Positions 10,594 to 20,590 are shown, counted from the first letter of the stretch. The stretch is 64,000 nucleotides of DNA from Sporosarcina sp. E16_8 (GCF_017347095.1 NZ_JADPRZ010000001.1:124001-188000), one strand, 5' to 3'. The notes: generated by a model from the letters alone, not told the origin. Translations and numbers: made by a program.

Positions 10594-11754
10594 TTAACCT
10601 ACTAGTTCTACAATCTTTTTAGCACCGTCTGCCATCGTATCTGCAGCGATGATGTTCAAACCTGATTCATTCAATAGTGCTTTACCTTTGTCGACGTTTG
10701 TACCTTCTAGACGAACAACAAGTGGTACTTGTAGACCTACTTCTTTAGATGCAGCAATAACACCTTCAGCAATAACGTCACACTTCATAATACCACCGAA
10801 AATGTTGACGAAAATCCCTTTGACATTCGCATCAGAAAGAATGATTTTGAACGCTTCTGTAACTTTTTCAGCCGTTGCACTACCACCAACGTCAAGGAAG
10901 TTAGCAGGTGAACCACCGAAGTAGTTAATCGTGTCCATTGTAGCCATTGCAAGACCTGCACCGTTAACCATACATCCGACGTTTCCGTCAAGAGAAATAT
11001 AGCTTAGGTCAAATTTTGAAGCTTCGATTTCTTTTGGATCTTCTTCATCATAGTCACGAAGTGCTTGGATATCTTTATGACGGTATAGTGCACTGTCGTC
11101 AAAGTTGAATTTCGCGTCAAGAGCAAGTACATCGTCACCAGTTGTTACAACTAGTGGGTTAATTTCAACAATTGATGCGTCTTTTTCTACGAACACTTGG
11201 TAAAGTCCAAGCATGAATTTCGCTGCTTTGTTTACAAGGTGTGTAGGGATGTTCATTTTGTATGCCATACGACGTGCTTGGAATCCAGTCAAACCAACAA
11301 TTGGGTCGATGACTTCTTTGAAAATCTTTTCAGGTGTTGCTTCCGCAACTTCCTCGATGTCCATTCCGCCTTCTTCAGAACCCATAAGTGTTACACGGTC
11401 TGTTGCACTGTCAAGGACAAGTCCAAGATAGTATTCTTTCTTGATATCAGAACCTTCTTCGATAAGAAGACGTTTGATTTCTTTACCTTCAGGACCTGTT
11501 TGGTGAGTCACAAGTGTCTTACCAATCAATTCTTTAGCATAAGCACGAACTTCATCAAGATTTCTTGCAATCTTAACGCCGCCCGCTTTCCCACGTCCAC
11601 CCGCGTGGATTTGTGCTTTAACTACGATAATGTCTGTACCTAGTTCCTTTGCAGCTTTTACTGCTTCCTCAGGAGAGAAAGCAACAAGGCCGTTAGAAAC
11701 TGCTACACCATATTCTCTTAGTAGCTGTTTGCCTTGATATTCATGGATATTCAT
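10594..11754 (-). CDS. sucC: Succinyl-CoA synthetase beta subunit SucC
   Basis: Nucleotide- and succinate-binding partner of SucD, 386 residues. It opens with [17 protein letters not shown], then an ATP-grasp fold, [20 protein letters not shown] near 200 and the C-terminal ligase domain ([16 protein letters not shown]). An AGGAGG-like site (TGGAGGATG) is 6 bases before the ATG. It is first gene of sucCD, with a probable sigma-A promoter at 11805-11833. Confidence 0.97.
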   Translation of the reverse strand: MNIHEYQGKQLLREYGVAVSNGLVAFSPEEAVKAAKELGTDIIVVKAQIHAGGRGKAGGVKIARNLDEVRAYAKELIGKTLVTHQTGPEGKEIKRLLIEEGSDIKKEYYLGLVLDSATDRVTLMGSEEGGMDIEEVAEATPEKIFKEVIDPIVGLTGFQARRMAYKMNIPTHLVNKAAKFMLGLYQVFVEKDASIVEINPLVVTTGDDVLALDAKFNFDDSALYRHKDIQALRDYDEEDPKEIEASKFDLSYISLDGNVGCMVNGAGLAMATMDTINYFGGSPANFLDVGGSATAEKVTEAFKIILSDANVKGIFVNIFGGIMKCDVIAEGVIAASKEVGLQVPLVVRLEGTNVDKGKALLNESGLNIIAADTMADGAKKIVELVG

Positions 11755-11804
11755 CTTACATCCTCCATTCGTACTTCTAAGCTATTTAATTTACTGCCTT
11801 ATCC

Positions 11805-11833
11805 ATTGTAGTAAACATGTCAAACAATGTCCA
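11805..11833 (-). promoter_or_regulatory. Probable sigma-A promoter of sucCD
   Basis: TGGACA (11828-11833) and TACAAT (11805-11810) with a 17-base spacer on the minus strand, about 50 bases upstream of the sucC ATG. Confidence 0.6.
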
Positions 11834-11871
11834 CAATTGAATTCCAAATGTAGAAATTTGTCGAATCTATT

Positions 11872-12168
11872 TCAAACTTCTTTTTTTATTTTCCCACCAT
11901 GTTGACGGTCAATCTGATAAATATAGGCAAATACTTCGGATACCGCTTTGTACAATTCTTCTGGAATCGATTCATTAACATTCAGTTGCCCTAAAATTTC
12001 AACGAGGCTAGGATCTTCTTGAATGGGAATATTATTCGCCTTCGCTTTTTCCAAAATGTTTTCGGCGATTTTCCCTTTCCCTTTCGCGACTACTTTTGGG
12101 GCCCCTTCCGAAAATGGTTCATACGAAAGAGCGACTGCCTCTTTTCGGGTATGACGTTCATTTGTCAT
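11872..12168 (-). CDS. ylqH: FlhB C-terminal-domain-like protein YlqH
   Basis: A 98-residue protein resembling only the cytoplasmic tail of the flagellar export switch FlhB: AVALSYEPFSEGAPKVVAKG, then IAENILEKAKANNIPI and ELYKAVSEVFAYIYQ. The NPTH autocleavage motif of true FlhB is absent (TRKEAVALSY at that place). No membrane segment. It overlaps ylqG by four bases. The same pair sits between rnhB and sucC in B. subtilis. The role is not established; a flagellar export accessory function is an inference. Confidence 0.85.
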   Translation of the reverse strand: MTNERHTRKEAVALSYEPFSEGAPKVVAKGKGKIAENILEKAKANNIPIQEDPSLVEILGQLNVNESIPEELYKAVSEVFAYIYQIDRQHGGKIKKEV

Positions 12169-14165
12169 ATGCGGAAGTCAACTCCTTGTCCATCGATTTT
12201 CATCGATTTCTTTTGTTTCTGCAGGATTTTTTCTTCCTCGATAAAGTTCTTAAAGAATACCCCAGACAATTTATAGCCCGTCGACTCAAGTCCAGCTTTC
12301 AACCTGTCCTGAAGAGGTCCTCCGCCAATCGATTTAAGTGTCTCATCTGCATTAAAAACGGTTACCATTACGACCCTATTCTGGACTTGCATATCGATAA
12401 TCGTCTTGTCAATCGAGTCGAGTTCAAGATAAAAAAGAATCCGGGCAAAGTCAGCATCGATTTTTCCATCCTTTTGCATTTGTCCATTCCACTGCAATGT
12501 AGCTTCGATACGCTTACCGAAAAACTCAAGTGGTACTTGCATAATTAGTTGATGTTGCACACCGTTTTCCCCCGACTGAAGTAGCGGTCCATTCATCCTC
12601 GTGACGACGGTTTCTGCCGCATCGCGGAGAGCTGCCGATACAATTGGGTCATGTATAAGAGCGAGTAGCTGCGGTTTCAACATTTCCGCAAGACGTCCGA
12701 AATCAGGCTCTTTTCCGAGCAGACCCGCTTCATAATTGAGCCCAAAAGAACGCATGACTGTTTGGAGCGCATCTTTTACGGCTTTTCCATCAATCATCGA
12801 AGCAACGGCAACTTCTGCTGCGTGCACCGTTTTCTGGATAGCTGGGTTATCAGATAGTTCCGCCGTTTGCAGAAGCGCCGCTAACTTCTCAGTCCCTTGT
12901 TGACCGAGTAGAGCTAGCAATTGTTCTCTAGGACCTTCTACTAAAGGATTAGCTTGGAAAGGGGCTGCAACCGCATTTTTCGCTGTTATCCGCGTTAATG
13001 CCTGACTGAACTCTTGGACGAACTTCGTTGGCGATTGTGCAATCGGCTGTGCATTTGCAACACGGTCAATCATTGCCGTGAGCACCGTTTTCTGCTGTGA
13101 ATTTGTCGCCGAATCGGATGAAATCAAAGCTTTTAAATTTTCCATTGGGACCTTCTGTTGGGCTGGTGAAGCCTCTCCAATTTGCTTTAGTTCTGTCAGC
13201 ACCTGCTGCACAATCCGCGGCGACACTGAAGGCGCTTCGGGCGCGGTAGCAGCCTGCCTATTCATACTTGCGGCGAGAACGCCCTGTGGCCCTACTGAGA
13301 CTGGTTGTGATGCTAGCAAAGCATTACTTGGACGTGCAGTGCCTTCTCCCGAAATCAATGAAGCAAGCACTTGCGGTAGGTTTGCAAGAGATGTCCGTTC
13401 CGGTAAAACACTTGCACTTTTCAGCATTTGCAGGATAGCAAAACGGTCTTCTCCGGGCGCAGAACGATCAAGTAATGTGAGGATCGATTGACCCAGTAGC
13501 GCTCCTCCTGTCGCCTGCGAAAAGGGCTTGGCCATCTTCTCTAGCGCAGTTAAAATAGCATCTTTGACCTGCGGCGTGACCGTGTTATCCAGGGCCAACG
13601 CATTTCGCAGCGAAGTCAAAACACTATGCAAACCTTCTTTCGTTTCGACTCCTAAGAGTGACCGAAAGATATTCTCAGTAAGCGGCAATTTCAGCTCAAT
13701 CATCTTCTGAAGTGACGCAAGCGCTTCATTCCGCGCCGCTGGCGGTACACCTTTTAATAACGCTTCCGCCTCTACCAAACTATCCCGCGTCATCGGGATT
13801 TTGTTTTTCATGACGAACGCCAGCAACGCTTGCATTTCTGGCGTCTTTGGCAATTGCATCGCATCCATTAATCCACCGAGTTGACGTGCCTGACCTTCCG
13901 TAGCTCGAAGGGGTCCTGAAATGATTTTCAGTTGCAATTCCGGCTTAACTGCATTTACTTGAAAGTAGTAGGAGTCACCCGCCTTCATCGGGACCTCCAG
14001 TTTAGCGAATACCTTCTGACCCCCAATTTGGACTTCTGCCATTTGCCCAGGGAAAAGTTGCTTAATTTGCCCATGAACCATTTGACCTTCATTCAAGGCA
14101 AGCGGTCTATTCGGGACGGCGCTCGCCGCCTGACTTCCTGATACTGCCGCAGTCGGAAAATTCAT
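12165..14165 (-). CDS. ylqG: YlqG-like protein with FliK-type C-terminal region
   Basis: 666 residues, Ala/Gln/Leu-rich and probably helical through the middle. The N-terminal 60 residues look like a small beta barrel (LNEGQMVHGQIKQLFPGQMAEVQIGGQ shortened: GQMAEVQIGGQKVFAKLE). The last 120 or so residues, with PLEFFGKRIEATLQWNGQ and ILFYLELDSIDKTIIDMQV, resemble the C-terminal domain of hook-length control proteins. It is coupled by four-base overlaps to rnhB upstream and ylqH downstream. With ylqH it suggests a flagellum or secretion accessory function, not demonstrated. The low-complexity centre makes length comparison unreliable. Confidence 0.7.
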   Translation of the reverse strand: MNFPTAAVSGSQAASAVPNRPLALNEGQMVHGQIKQLFPGQMAEVQIGGQKVFAKLEVPMKAGDSYYFQVNAVKPELQLKIISGPLRATEGQARQLGGLMDAMQLPKTPEMQALLAFVMKNKIPMTRDSLVEAEALLKGVPPAARNEALASLQKMIELKLPLTENIFRSLLGVETKEGLHSVLTSLRNALALDNTVTPQVKDAILTALEKMAKPFSQATGGALLGQSILTLLDRSAPGEDRFAILQMLKSASVLPERTSLANLPQVLASLISGEGTARPSNALLASQPVSVGPQGVLAASMNRQAATAPEAPSVSPRIVQQVLTELKQIGEASPAQQKVPMENLKALISSDSATNSQQKTVLTAMIDRVANAQPIAQSPTKFVQEFSQALTRITAKNAVAAPFQANPLVEGPREQLLALLGQQGTEKLAALLQTAELSDNPAIQKTVHAAEVAVASMIDGKAVKDALQTVMRSFGLNYEAGLLGKEPDFGRLAEMLKPQLLALIHDPIVSAALRDAAETVVTRMNGPLLQSGENGVQHQLIMQVPLEFFGKRIEATLQWNGQMQKDGKIDADFARILFYLELDSIDKTIIDMQVQNRVVMVTVFNADETLKSIGGGPLQDRLKAGLESTGYKLSGVFFKNFIEEEKILQKQKKSMKIDGQGVDFRI

Positions 14166-14944
14166 CGGTTTCCCCTCCTTCCCTCCAACATTGATTTAAC
14201 AGGTTCGAAAGTTGTACGGTGATGCTCACACGGTCCGTGTGTTTGAAGTGCTAGAACATGTTCCGCAGTCCCATATCCCGCATTTTTCTTGAAATTATAC
14301 ATAGGAAAGTCGTTATGTAAATTATCCATAATATCATCTCTTGTTGTTTTTGCAATTATCGATGCCGCAGACACAGCTAAACTCAACGCATCACCTTTAA
14401 TGACCGATTCTGTAGGACAATCTGTAGCAAGTTTCATGGCATCCGCAATAACGAAATCGGGATTAACAGGAAGACCCTTTACCGCCTGTTCCATAGAATC
14501 CCTTGTTGCGGCATAAATATTCATTTCATCAATCATATGGGCGGATTGGATATGTGCGGAATAAGCGATAGCGACGCTTTTTATTTGTTCTGCAAGACGT
14601 TCTCGTTCTGCCTTTGATATAGCCTTTGAATCATCCAACCCAACAAGTTCCGGCGTATCGCGCGGCAGAATAACCGCTGCAGTGACCACAGGACCCGCTA
14701 ACGGCCCTCTCCCCGCTTCATCAACCCCAGCAATCAACGCCCCTTCAAACGGCGCAAACGACTTATCAAACGCTTCTTTCAGCATATGATTGTGTTCTAT
14801 TGCTTTCTGCTTTTCATACTTGCGTTTCCAGCGACTAAGTGCATTTTGCACACCGGTTCTTGAATCCTGTGCAAGCTCTTCCATCCAGAATTCCGGCTCT
14901 TTAACATGCGTCAGCCGTTCCGTAATTTCCTTTATCGTTTTCAT
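14162..14944 (-). CDS. rnhB: Ribonuclease HII (RnhB)
   Basis: It cleaves the RNA strand of RNA-DNA hybrids and removes single ribonucleotides from DNA. The protein has 260 residues from the ATG at 14944. A GTG three codons upstream is less likely because it follows the GGAGAG site by only one base. The catalytic Asp/Glu lie in GVDEAGRGPLAGPV (D75, E76), with further conserved acidic positions in LDDSKAIS and VIADAMKL. It has the usual N-terminal extension of Gram-positive RNase HII. It overlaps ylqG by four bases. Confidence 0.95.
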   Translation of the reverse strand: MKTIKEITERLTHVKEPEFWMEELAQDSRTGVQNALSRWKRKYEKQKAIEHNHMLKEAFDKSFAPFEGALIAGVDEAGRGPLAGPVVTAAVILPRDTPELVGLDDSKAISKAERERLAEQIKSVAIAYSAHIQSAHMIDEMNIYAATRDSMEQAVKGLPVNPDFVIADAMKLATDCPTESVIKGDALSLAVSAASIIAKTTRDDIMDNLHNDFPMYNFKKNAGYGTAEHVLALQTHGPCEHHRTTFEPVKSMLEGRRGNR

Positions 14945-15038
14945 TGAAATCACTCTCCATTAACAGACGACTTATCGATCCATCTCTTTGTTAGTATATC
15001 GGCTATCTTTGCCACTTTTCGACTCTCATAAAAGAAAA

Positions 15039-15080
15039 GGCCGATTGCCGCGGAATTAATTCCGTGCCGGCATCGGCCTA
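15039..15080 (-). terminator. Terminator of lepB-rbgA
   Basis: Large hairpin with arms GGCCGAT/ATCGGCC and an inner GGAATTAATTCC palindrome. A T-rich tract follows on the minus strand. The stem begins inside the rbgA stop codon. Confidence 0.85.
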
Positions 15081-15941
15081 GTCATTTTGTGATTGTTGTG
15101 CTGTGAAGTCGAAGGTCAGTTTGCCTAGGTATTCGTTACGAATATCACGAACAACCAACTCTGCCACTTTGTCATAATCGATTTCCCCGCCAACAGTATA
15201 CACTTTACGAAGTGAACCAATCTTTTCAAAAATCGGAAGGATTTCGTCCCCGACAGTTGTTAGTCCATATCTGTCTGTTAGCCTAGCTGGATAATTAGCC
15301 TCTAGGAAACGAAGGCCATACACTGCCAAGTCTTCCATATTGACGATTTTATCCTTAATGGCGCCTGTCAGTGCAAGCTTAAAGCCAACTTCTTTATCCT
15401 CGAATTTAGGCCATAGAATACCTGGCGTGTCTAGAAGTTCGAGCTCTTTTTCATATTTAATCCATTGCTGTGCTTTTGTAACGCCAGGCGTATTACCTGT
15501 TTTAGCAATGTTTTTCTTGGCGAGCCTGTTAATAAGTGTCGATTTTCCAACGTTAGGGATTCCCACGATCATCGCACGCATCGCGCCTGGTCGAATGCCT
15601 CTTGAACGCATTCTCTCCAACTTCGGCTCCAATATCTCTTTCGCAGCTTTTATAACTGTCTGAAGCCCTCTACCTTCAAATGAATTGATGGCAACTGCAC
15701 GCATTCCTTGCGCTTCAAAATAGCGGATCCAGCGTGCTGTTTCCGTTTCATCCGCAAGGTCCATCTTGTTTAGGATAAGAAGTCTTGGTTTTTGATGAAT
15801 GACTTCGTCAATCATCGGATTTCTAGAAGATAGTGGTAGCCTAGCATCGATTAATTCAAAAACGATGTCAACAAGCTTCAGTTTTTCGGTTACTTCTCGG
15901 CGAGCTTTCGCCATATGTCCGGGAAACCATTGAATTGTCAT
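15078..15941 (-). CDS. rbgA: Ribosome biogenesis GTPase RbgA (YlqF)
   Basis: Circularly permuted GTPase required for late assembly of the 50S subunit. The protein has 287 residues. The G4 motif NKMD (about 58-61) precedes the G1 motif GIPNVGKST (about 128) and the G3 motif DTPG, the permuted order diagnostic of the family. The N-terminus [11 protein letters not shown] is also typical. It follows lepB by 17 bases, in a two-gene unit. Confidence 0.96.
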   Translation of the reverse strand: MTIQWFPGHMAKARREVTEKLKLVDIVFELIDARLPLSSRNPMIDEVIHQKPRLLILNKMDLADETETARWIRYFEAQGMRAVAINSFEGRGLQTVIKAAKEILEPKLERMRSRGIRPGAMRAMIVGIPNVGKSTLINRLAKKNIAKTGNTPGVTKAQQWIKYEKELELLDTPGILWPKFEDKEVGFKLALTGAIKDKIVNMEDLAVYGLRFLEANYPARLTDRYGLTTVGDEILPIFEKIGSLRKVYTVGGEIDYDKVAELVVRDIRNEYLGKLTFDFTAQQSQND

Positions 15942-15958
15942 GTTGTTAGTTCCTCCCG

Positions 15959-16522
15959 TCAGTTAATAATACCAAAATCTTTAATCGGCCAGAAAACGAC
16001 TTTTGTGCTCCCAATGATTTCATCGATGGCAACAGCTCCAATATGTCTGGAGTCTTTACTCTTTCTTCTGTTATCCCCCATGACAAAAACATGATCTGCC
16101 GGGACAGTTACACTGCCGACCTGTGTCTCTTCAAGCGTGAAATCTCCAGTCAATGGCGCGTCTGCCACTTCCGATTTGTATTGGTCAAGATAAGGTTCTT
16201 CGAACGGTTTACCATTAACGTATAAAACATCATCCCGATACTCTACCTCGTCGCCAGGAAGTCCAATTACCCTTTTTATGTAATCTTTCTCTTCAGGTGC
16301 ATGAAACACAACGACATCAAACCGTTTAGGTTCTCCGATTGTATAACCAATTTTATTAACAATCATTCGATCGCCGTTCTCGAGTGTCGGCATCATTGAA
16401 ACGCCATCGACAACGATTGGTGTAAAGAGGAAAACTCGGATGATTGCTGCAAGGCCGAATGCAATTAAAAGTGCCTTCACCCATTCCCATGTCTCATTTT
16501 TCTTCTTCTTTTCATCATTCAT
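15959..16522 (-). CDS. lepB: Type I signal peptidase
   Basis: It removes signal peptides from secreted proteins at the outer face of the membrane. From the ATG at 16522 the protein has 187 residues. A TTG two codons upstream is possible, but the AGGAGG spacing favours the ATG. One N-terminal membrane segment (about 17-35) is followed by the catalytic Ser42 in DGVSMMPT and Lys83 in [11 protein letters not shown], with the box E motif [13 protein letters not shown]. It is probably a SipS/SipT-type enzyme; the paralogue cannot be decided. Confidence 0.95.
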   Translation of the reverse strand: MNDEKKKKNETWEWVKALLIAFGLAAIIRVFLFTPIVVDGVSMMPTLENGDRMIVNKIGYTIGEPKRFDVVVFHAPEEKDYIKRVIGLPGDEVEYRDDVLYVNGKPFEEPYLDQYKSEVADAPLTGDFTLEETQVGSVTVPADHVFVMGDNRRKSKDSRHIGAVAIDEIIGSTKVVFWPIKDFGIIN

Positions 16523-16579
16523 TGGCAAGGCCTCCTGCTTACTACTGTCTTTATTGTACAGTCTATTTATTTTTGAGGC

Positions 16580-16612
16580 AAAAAGAAAGGAGGCCGTTTG
16601 TGGGCCTCCTGC
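16580..16612 (-). terminator. Terminator of rplS
   Basis: Stem AGGAGGCC / GGCCTCCT followed by TTTCTTTTT on the minus strand, 6 bases after the rplS stop. Confidence 0.88.
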
Positions 16613-16617
16613 ATTTT

Positions 16618-16962
16618 TTATCGAAGTTCTTTGATACGTGCAGCTTTTCCGCGCAATTCGCGAAGGTAGTACAATTTCGCGCGACGTACTTTACCACGGC
16701 GTATTACTTCAAGTAGTGTGATTTTTGGTGTGTTTACAGGGAATGTACGTTCAACACCTACACCGTTGGAGATTTTACGGACTGTGAATGATTCACTGAT
16801 TCCGCCTCCACGACGTGATATAACAATTCCTTCAAATAGCTGAATACGCTCGCGCGTTCCCTCTACGATTTTTACGTGCAAACGAACTGTATCTCCTGCA
16901 CGGAAAGCTGGATGATCAGAACGAAGCTGATCTTTAGTGATTGCTGAAATAATATGTTGCAT
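16618..16962 (-). CDS. rplS: 50S ribosomal protein L19
   Basis: L19 sits at the 30S-50S interface. The protein has 114 residues, opening [20 protein letters not shown] with the typical [15 protein letters not shown] and [15 protein letters not shown]. The upstream gap carries its own good promoter and a leader hairpin, so it can be expressed apart from trmD. It is followed by a strong terminator. Confidence 0.97.
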   Translation of the reverse strand: MQHIISAITKDQLRSDHPAFRAGDTVRLHVKIVEGTRERIQLFEGIVISRRGGGISESFTVRKISNGVGVERTFPVNTPKITLLEVIRRGKVRRAKLYYLRELRGKAARIKELR

Positions 16963-17023
16963 AGTTAATCTCTCCCTATCCTCAGGTGCTCTTACACTTC
17001 TTGCCTTTGCAGCGGAACATCTG

Positions 17024-17055
17024 TCAGTATGTACTTACATAGAAGTACATACTAG
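17024..17055 (-). promoter_or_regulatory. Leader hairpin of rplS (L19 leader candidate)
   Basis: A perfect 11-bp stem, AGTATGTACTT (17026-17036) and AAGTACATACT (17043-17053), with a 6-base loop. By the promoter at 17056-17084 the transcript should start within or just before this stem, so it is the 5' end of the rplS mRNA. Bacilli are known to carry an L19 autoregulatory leader in this position. I match it by place and shape only. Confidence 0.5.
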
Positions 17056-17084
17056 ATAATACCACAAAACACAAGTTGTTGCAA
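17056..17084 (-). promoter_or_regulatory. Probable sigma-A promoter of rplS
   Basis: TTGCAA (17079-17084) and TATTAT (17056-17061) with a 17-base spacer on the minus strand, between trmD and rplS. Confidence 0.68.
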
Positions 17085-17094
17085 GGTCGTCTAC

Positions 17095-17835
17095 TTATTT
17101 ATTTTCTCGCTTTAATTGATGGAGATACTTACGTTGGTGTTCGGTAAGTGGTGCATCTTTCAGCAAATCTTTTCTGCGTTCAAATGTTCGAAGAAGCGAC
17201 TGCTGTTCACGCCATTTATCGATTTCTGCATGATTGCCGGATAACAGTACATCCGGTACTTCCATTCCATTAAAATTGGATGGTCGTGTGTATTGCGGAT
17301 GTTCAAGCAATCCTGTCGAAAATGAATCGAGTACTGGTGAATCAGCATTACCAAGAACATTCGGCAACAGTCGAACAACACTGTCAATCACAGCCATTGC
17401 AGCGATTTCTCCACCCGTTAGAACGAAGTCACCAATGGATATCTCATCCGTGACCAGATACTGGCGTATACGCTCGTCATAGCCCTCATAATGGCCGCAT
17501 ATGAACACGACATGTTCTTCAGCAGAAAGTTCTTCCGCTTTCTTCTGTGTAAATCGTTCCCCCTGGGGACACATCAGAATGACACGCGGTGGTTTTTCTA
17601 GCCCTTCAGATATAGCTTCGACTGCCGCAAAGAGCGGTTCGGGTTTAAGGACCATACCCGCTCCTCCGCCATATGGATAATCGTCAACTTTACGATGCTT
17701 GTTTGTAGAATAATCACGAAAATCGGTTACACCAAATGTGACTGCACCGTTCGCCTGCGCCTTTTTCATGATTGAGGAATGAAGAACTCCTTCAAACATT
17801 TCTGGAAACAGTGAAAGGACATCAATTTTCATCAT
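17095..17835 (-). CDS. trmD: tRNA (guanine-37-N1)-methyltransferase TrmD
   Basis: It methylates G37 next to the anticodon and prevents frameshifting. The protein has 246 residues. The SPOUT trefoil-knot motifs are clear: [10 protein letters not shown] at the start, [13 protein letters not shown], then [13 protein letters not shown] and the S-adenosylmethionine loop [13 protein letters not shown]. The start overlaps the rimM stop by four bases; a second ATG one codon on is equally possible. Confidence 0.97.
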   Translation of the reverse strand: MMKIDVLSLFPEMFEGVLHSSIMKKAQANGAVTFGVTDFRDYSTNKHRKVDDYPYGGGAGMVLKPEPLFAAVEAISEGLEKPPRVILMCPQGERFTQKKAEELSAEEHVVFICGHYEGYDERIRQYLVTDEISIGDFVLTGGEIAAMAVIDSVVRLLPNVLGNADSPVLDSFSTGLLEHPQYTRPSNFNGMEVPDVLLSGNHAEIDKWREQQSLLRTFERRKDLLKDAPLTEHQRKYLHQLKRENK

Positions 17836-18347
17836 GAAAGAAGTCCTTCCATCGGATCAATGATGATTTTCTTGCTAACTATATCAACTTCTTTAACGAT
17901 GTCTTCGATATAAGGAATATAGTGAGGCTTGCCTTTTTCAGGCGTTACCGTCCACACATCATTCGCTCCGGTTTCAAGAATTTCAGTCACTTTACCTAGT
18001 TCGATACCTTCAGTCGTGAACACTGTACAACCAACGATTTCGTGGTAGTAGAATTCATTTTCATCCAAATCACCAAGTTGGTTTTCCGGTATCATAAAAA
18101 TACCGTTACGATACTTTTCAACATCATTAAGATTTGGATGATTTTCAAATGTTAACAAATCAAAAGTCTTGTGCTGGCGATGACTTGCCACAGTTAAGTA
18201 AATTGGTGTTTTGCTGTCCGGCATGAACAAGGCAAGCTTGTTTCCGACCGTATAGCGTTCTTCTGGGAAATGAGTACGGGAGATAACACGGACTTCTCCA
18301 CGAATACCATGCGTATTAACAATTGTACCAACGTTGAACCATTGCAT
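17832..18347 (-). CDS. rimM: 16S rRNA processing protein RimM
   Basis: RimM assists maturation of the 30S head and binds S19. From the ATG at 18347, with GGAAGGTG 8 bases upstream, the protein has 171 residues and begins [21 protein letters not shown] longer reading to 18365 lacks a ribosome site. The N-terminal RimM barrel is followed by a PRC-barrel ([15 protein letters not shown], then [11 protein letters not shown]). It is coupled to trmD. Confidence 0.95.
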   Translation of the reverse strand: MQWFNVGTIVNTHGIRGEVRVISRTHFPEERYTVGNKLALFMPDSKTPIYLTVASHRQHKTFDLLTFENHPNLNDVEKYRNGIFMIPENQLGDLDENEFYYHEIVGCTVFTTEGIELGKVTEILETGANDVWTVTPEKGKPHYIPYIEDIVKEVDIVSKKIIIDPMEGLLS

Positions 18348-18399
18348 AAAAATCACACCTTCCATTATTCAAAAAAATAATGCTTATATAGATATGTTG

Positions 18400-18545
18400 A
18401 GATAGAGAATCCTATTGAATCCGCTGCGGCGCTGGGGATGCCTCTCGCCATAAGCCGAGTAGCTTCGCTGCCAGTCTTATGGCTACGTCTACCCCTTTGA
18501 GGCGCCTTCGCTTAGTTGGTTTAGGCATTCAAGTGTTCAACTTAT
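18400..18545. repeat. Family 2 repeat, copy 1 (khpA-rimM gap)
   Basis: It contains ATCCGCTGCGGCGCTGGGG, CTCTCGCCATAAGCC, a GCCATAAG / CTTATGGC pairing and AGGCGCCTTCGCTTAGTT. The same order of blocks recurs at 52685-52785 (gtCCaCTGCGaCGCT, CTCcCGCCATAtAAGCC, AGGCGCCTTCGCTcAGTT), where the middle is shorter. It is distinct from family 1 apart from the shared ATAAG/CTTAT and GGCGCC elements. Confidence 0.75.
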
Positions 18546-18551
18546 ATAGAC

Positions 18552-18585
18552 AAAAAAGGAAGGAACATAGGCTCCCTCCTTTTCT
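18552..18585 (-). terminator. Terminator of rpsP-khpA
   Basis: An 11-bp stem with G-U pairs (AAGGAGGGAGC / GTTCCTTCCTT), followed by TTTTG on the minus strand, directly after the khpA stop. Confidence 0.85.
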
Positions 18586-18588
18586 GTA

Positions 18589-18822
18589 TCAATCTATAAT
18601 ATCGATATAAACCTTCTTGCCGTGGTGACTGCCTGCCGCTGAGTAAACAATGGTGCGTATCGCTTTCGCAACTCGCCCCTGCTTTCCGATAACTTTTCCC
18701 ATATCTTCGGGATTAACAGATAGTTTATAGATGACACGATTATCGTGTTCATCCATTGCAATCCGTACATCCTCTGGATAATCGACTAACGGTTTAACGA
18801 TTGTCTCAATCAGCTGCTTCAT
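18589..18822 (-). CDS. khpA: KH-domain RNA-binding protein KhpA (YlqC)
   Basis: A small single-KH protein of 77 residues that in related species pairs with KhpB and affects cell division and elongation. The GxxG loop is in GKVIGKQGRVAKAIR. The ATG at 18822 has AGGAGG 7 bases upstream. A GTG two codons earlier falls next to the site and is unlikely. It lies 15 bases after rpsP, the conserved partner. Confidence 0.93.
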   Translation of the reverse strand: MKQLIETIVKPLVDYPEDVRIAMDEHDNRVIYKLSVNPEDMGKVIGKQGRVAKAIRTIVYSAAGSHHGKKVYIDIID

Positions 18823-18837
18823 GTACACCCCTCCTGA

Positions 18838-19110
18838 TTACTTACCGAGTTTAGCGTTATGGTATTTTTCCATGATGCCTTTGTCGGAAAACAGGTTACG
18901 GACAGTATCAGATGGTTTCGCACCTTCTTGAAGCCATTTAAGAGCTAGCTCTTCATTGATTTTCACTTCAGCCGGTTTTGTAAGCGGGTTGTAAGTACCA
19001 ACCGTTTCGATTTGACGACCATCACGTGGTGAACGTGAATCTGCTACTACAATACGATAGAAAGGAGTTTTCTTTGCTCCCATACGTTTAAGACGAATTT
19101 TTACTGACAT
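18838..19110 (-). CDS. rpsP: 30S ribosomal protein S16
   Basis: From the ATG at 19110 the protein has 90 residues, the B. subtilis length, beginning [20 protein letters not shown]. The upstream in-frame start at 19122 overlaps the GGAGGTG site and is rejected. It contains [11 protein letters not shown] and [19 protein letters not shown]. It belongs to the ffh-rpsP-khpA-rimM-trmD cluster, which links SRP and 30S assembly. Confidence 0.97.
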   Translation of the reverse strand: MSVKIRLKRMGAKKTPFYRIVVADSRSPRDGRQIETVGTYNPLTKPAEVKINEELALKWLQEGAKPSDTVRNLFSDKGIMEKYHNAKLGK

Positions 19111-19222
19111 TTTTACTTGCACCTCCGAATAGTTTCACACAAGATAGTATATTATCAAGCTTTCTGTTGTTTGTAAAGTGTTTTTTCTTAACACCTTGAA
19201 TTTCTTTCGAAAATCCGGGATT

Positions 19223-20578
19223 TTATTTAAAAAACGAATCCAATCCGGGCATTTTCATCTTCTTTTTACCTTTTTGTTGCATACCGGTCATTTGTTTGAC
19301 CATTTTCTTCATGTCTTCAAATTGCTTTAATAGTCGATTGACATCTTGAATGGTTGTTCCTGACCCTTTTGCAATTCGCTTGCGACGATTTGCATTAATG
19401 ATCTCAGGTGTATTGCGCTCCGCCGCAGTCATCGATTGGATGACTGCTTCAACGCGCCCCATTTGGCCTTCGTCAACTTTAGCATTGTCGAGACCTTTGA
19501 TTTTATTGGCACCGGGCATCATTTTCAAAATTTCGTCGAGTGGTCCCATCTTCTTGACTTGCTGAAGCTGTTCCAAAAAATCATCGAGCGTAAATGATTG
19601 CGTCAGGAACTTTTGTTCAAGTTCCTTCGACTTCTCTTCATCGACATTTTCCTGCGCTTTTTCGATGAGAGACATGACATCGCCCATACCAAGAATTCGA
19701 GATGCCATACGTTCCGGATGAAACGGTTCGAGTGCATCCATCTTCTCGCCCATCCCGACAAATTTAATCGGTTTGTCTGTGACAGCGCGAATGGAAAGCG
19801 CCGCTCCACCTCGAGTATCCCCGTCGAGTTTCGTCAGGATAACGCCTGTTATTCCGACAGTATCATCGAAACTTTTAGCGACATTTACAGCATCCTGCCC
19901 CGTCATTGCATCAACGACAAGGAAGACTTCATCCGGAGTACTAAGGTCCCGAATATCCTTCAGTTCCTGCATTAGTAACTCATCAACATGTAGCCTTCCA
20001 GCTGTATCAATGATAACGACATCATGATGCTCTTTCTCCGCCTCTACAAGCGCCTGGCGTACAATTTCAACAGGTGAAATGTCAGTTCCCAGTGCAAACA
20101 CAGGCATCGTCAACTGCTTACCAAGTGTTTCCAACTGCTGAATCGCAGCTGGTCTGTAAACGTCTGCCGCGACTAGAAGCGGCTTTTTATTGTGCCGCTT
20201 GCGAAGTACGCTTGCCAGTTTTCCCGTGGTGGTTGTTTTACCCGCACCTTGCAGACCTACCATCATAATGACGGTAGGTGATTTCCGTGCAAATTGGATT
20301 GGGTTCTGCTCGCCGCCCATTAGATTCGTCAGTTCATCTTTAACGATTTTAACAACCTGTTGACCAGGCGTTAGACTCTTCATGACGTCATGTCCGACCG
20401 CGCGTTCACTTACTGTTTTGACAAACTCTTTGACAACTTTCAAGTTAACATCGGCTTCAATAAGCGCAAAACGCACTTCACGCATCATTTCCTTGACATC
20501 AGCTTCGTCAATTTTACCTTTGCCCCTAATTTTCTGTAGCGTCCCTTGCAGGCGCTGGGCTAATCCTTCAAATGCCAT
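19223..20578 (-). CDS. ffh: Signal recognition particle protein Ffh
   Basis: SRP54-type GTPase that binds signal sequences of nascent chains together with the small cytoplasmic RNA. The protein has 451 residues: N domain (about 1-85), G domain with GLQGAGKTTTTGKLA near 107, DTAGRL and TKLDGDTRGGAALS, then a Met-rich M domain (about 300-451) ending MKMPGLDSFFK. It follows ylxM by 12 bases. Partner receptor FtsY is encoded just upstream. Confidence 0.97.
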   Translation of the reverse strand: MAFEGLAQRLQGTLQKIRGKGKIDEADVKEMMREVRFALIEADVNLKVVKEFVKTVSERAVGHDVMKSLTPGQQVVKIVKDELTNLMGGEQNPIQFARKSPTVIMMVGLQGAGKTTTTGKLASVLRKRHNKKPLLVAADVYRPAAIQQLETLGKQLTMPVFALGTDISPVEIVRQALVEAEKEHHDVVIIDTAGRLHVDELLMQELKDIRDLSTPDEVFLVVDAMTGQDAVNVAKSFDDTVGITGVILTKLDGDTRGGAALSIRAVTDKPIKFVGMGEKMDALEPFHPERMASRILGMGDVMSLIEKAQENVDEEKSKELEQKFLTQSFTLDDFLEQLQQVKKMGPLDEILKMMPGANKIKGLDNAKVDEGQMGRVEAVIQSMTAAERNTPEIINANRRKRIAKGSGTTIQDVNRLLKQFEDMKKMVKQMTGMQQKGKKKMKMPGLDSFFK

Positions 20579-20590
20579 GCACAGAGCCTC

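Noticed and set aside
12096-12548. 150-codon plus-strand frame
   Set aside because: Antisense to the ylqG and ylqH ends, which are coupled and conserved.
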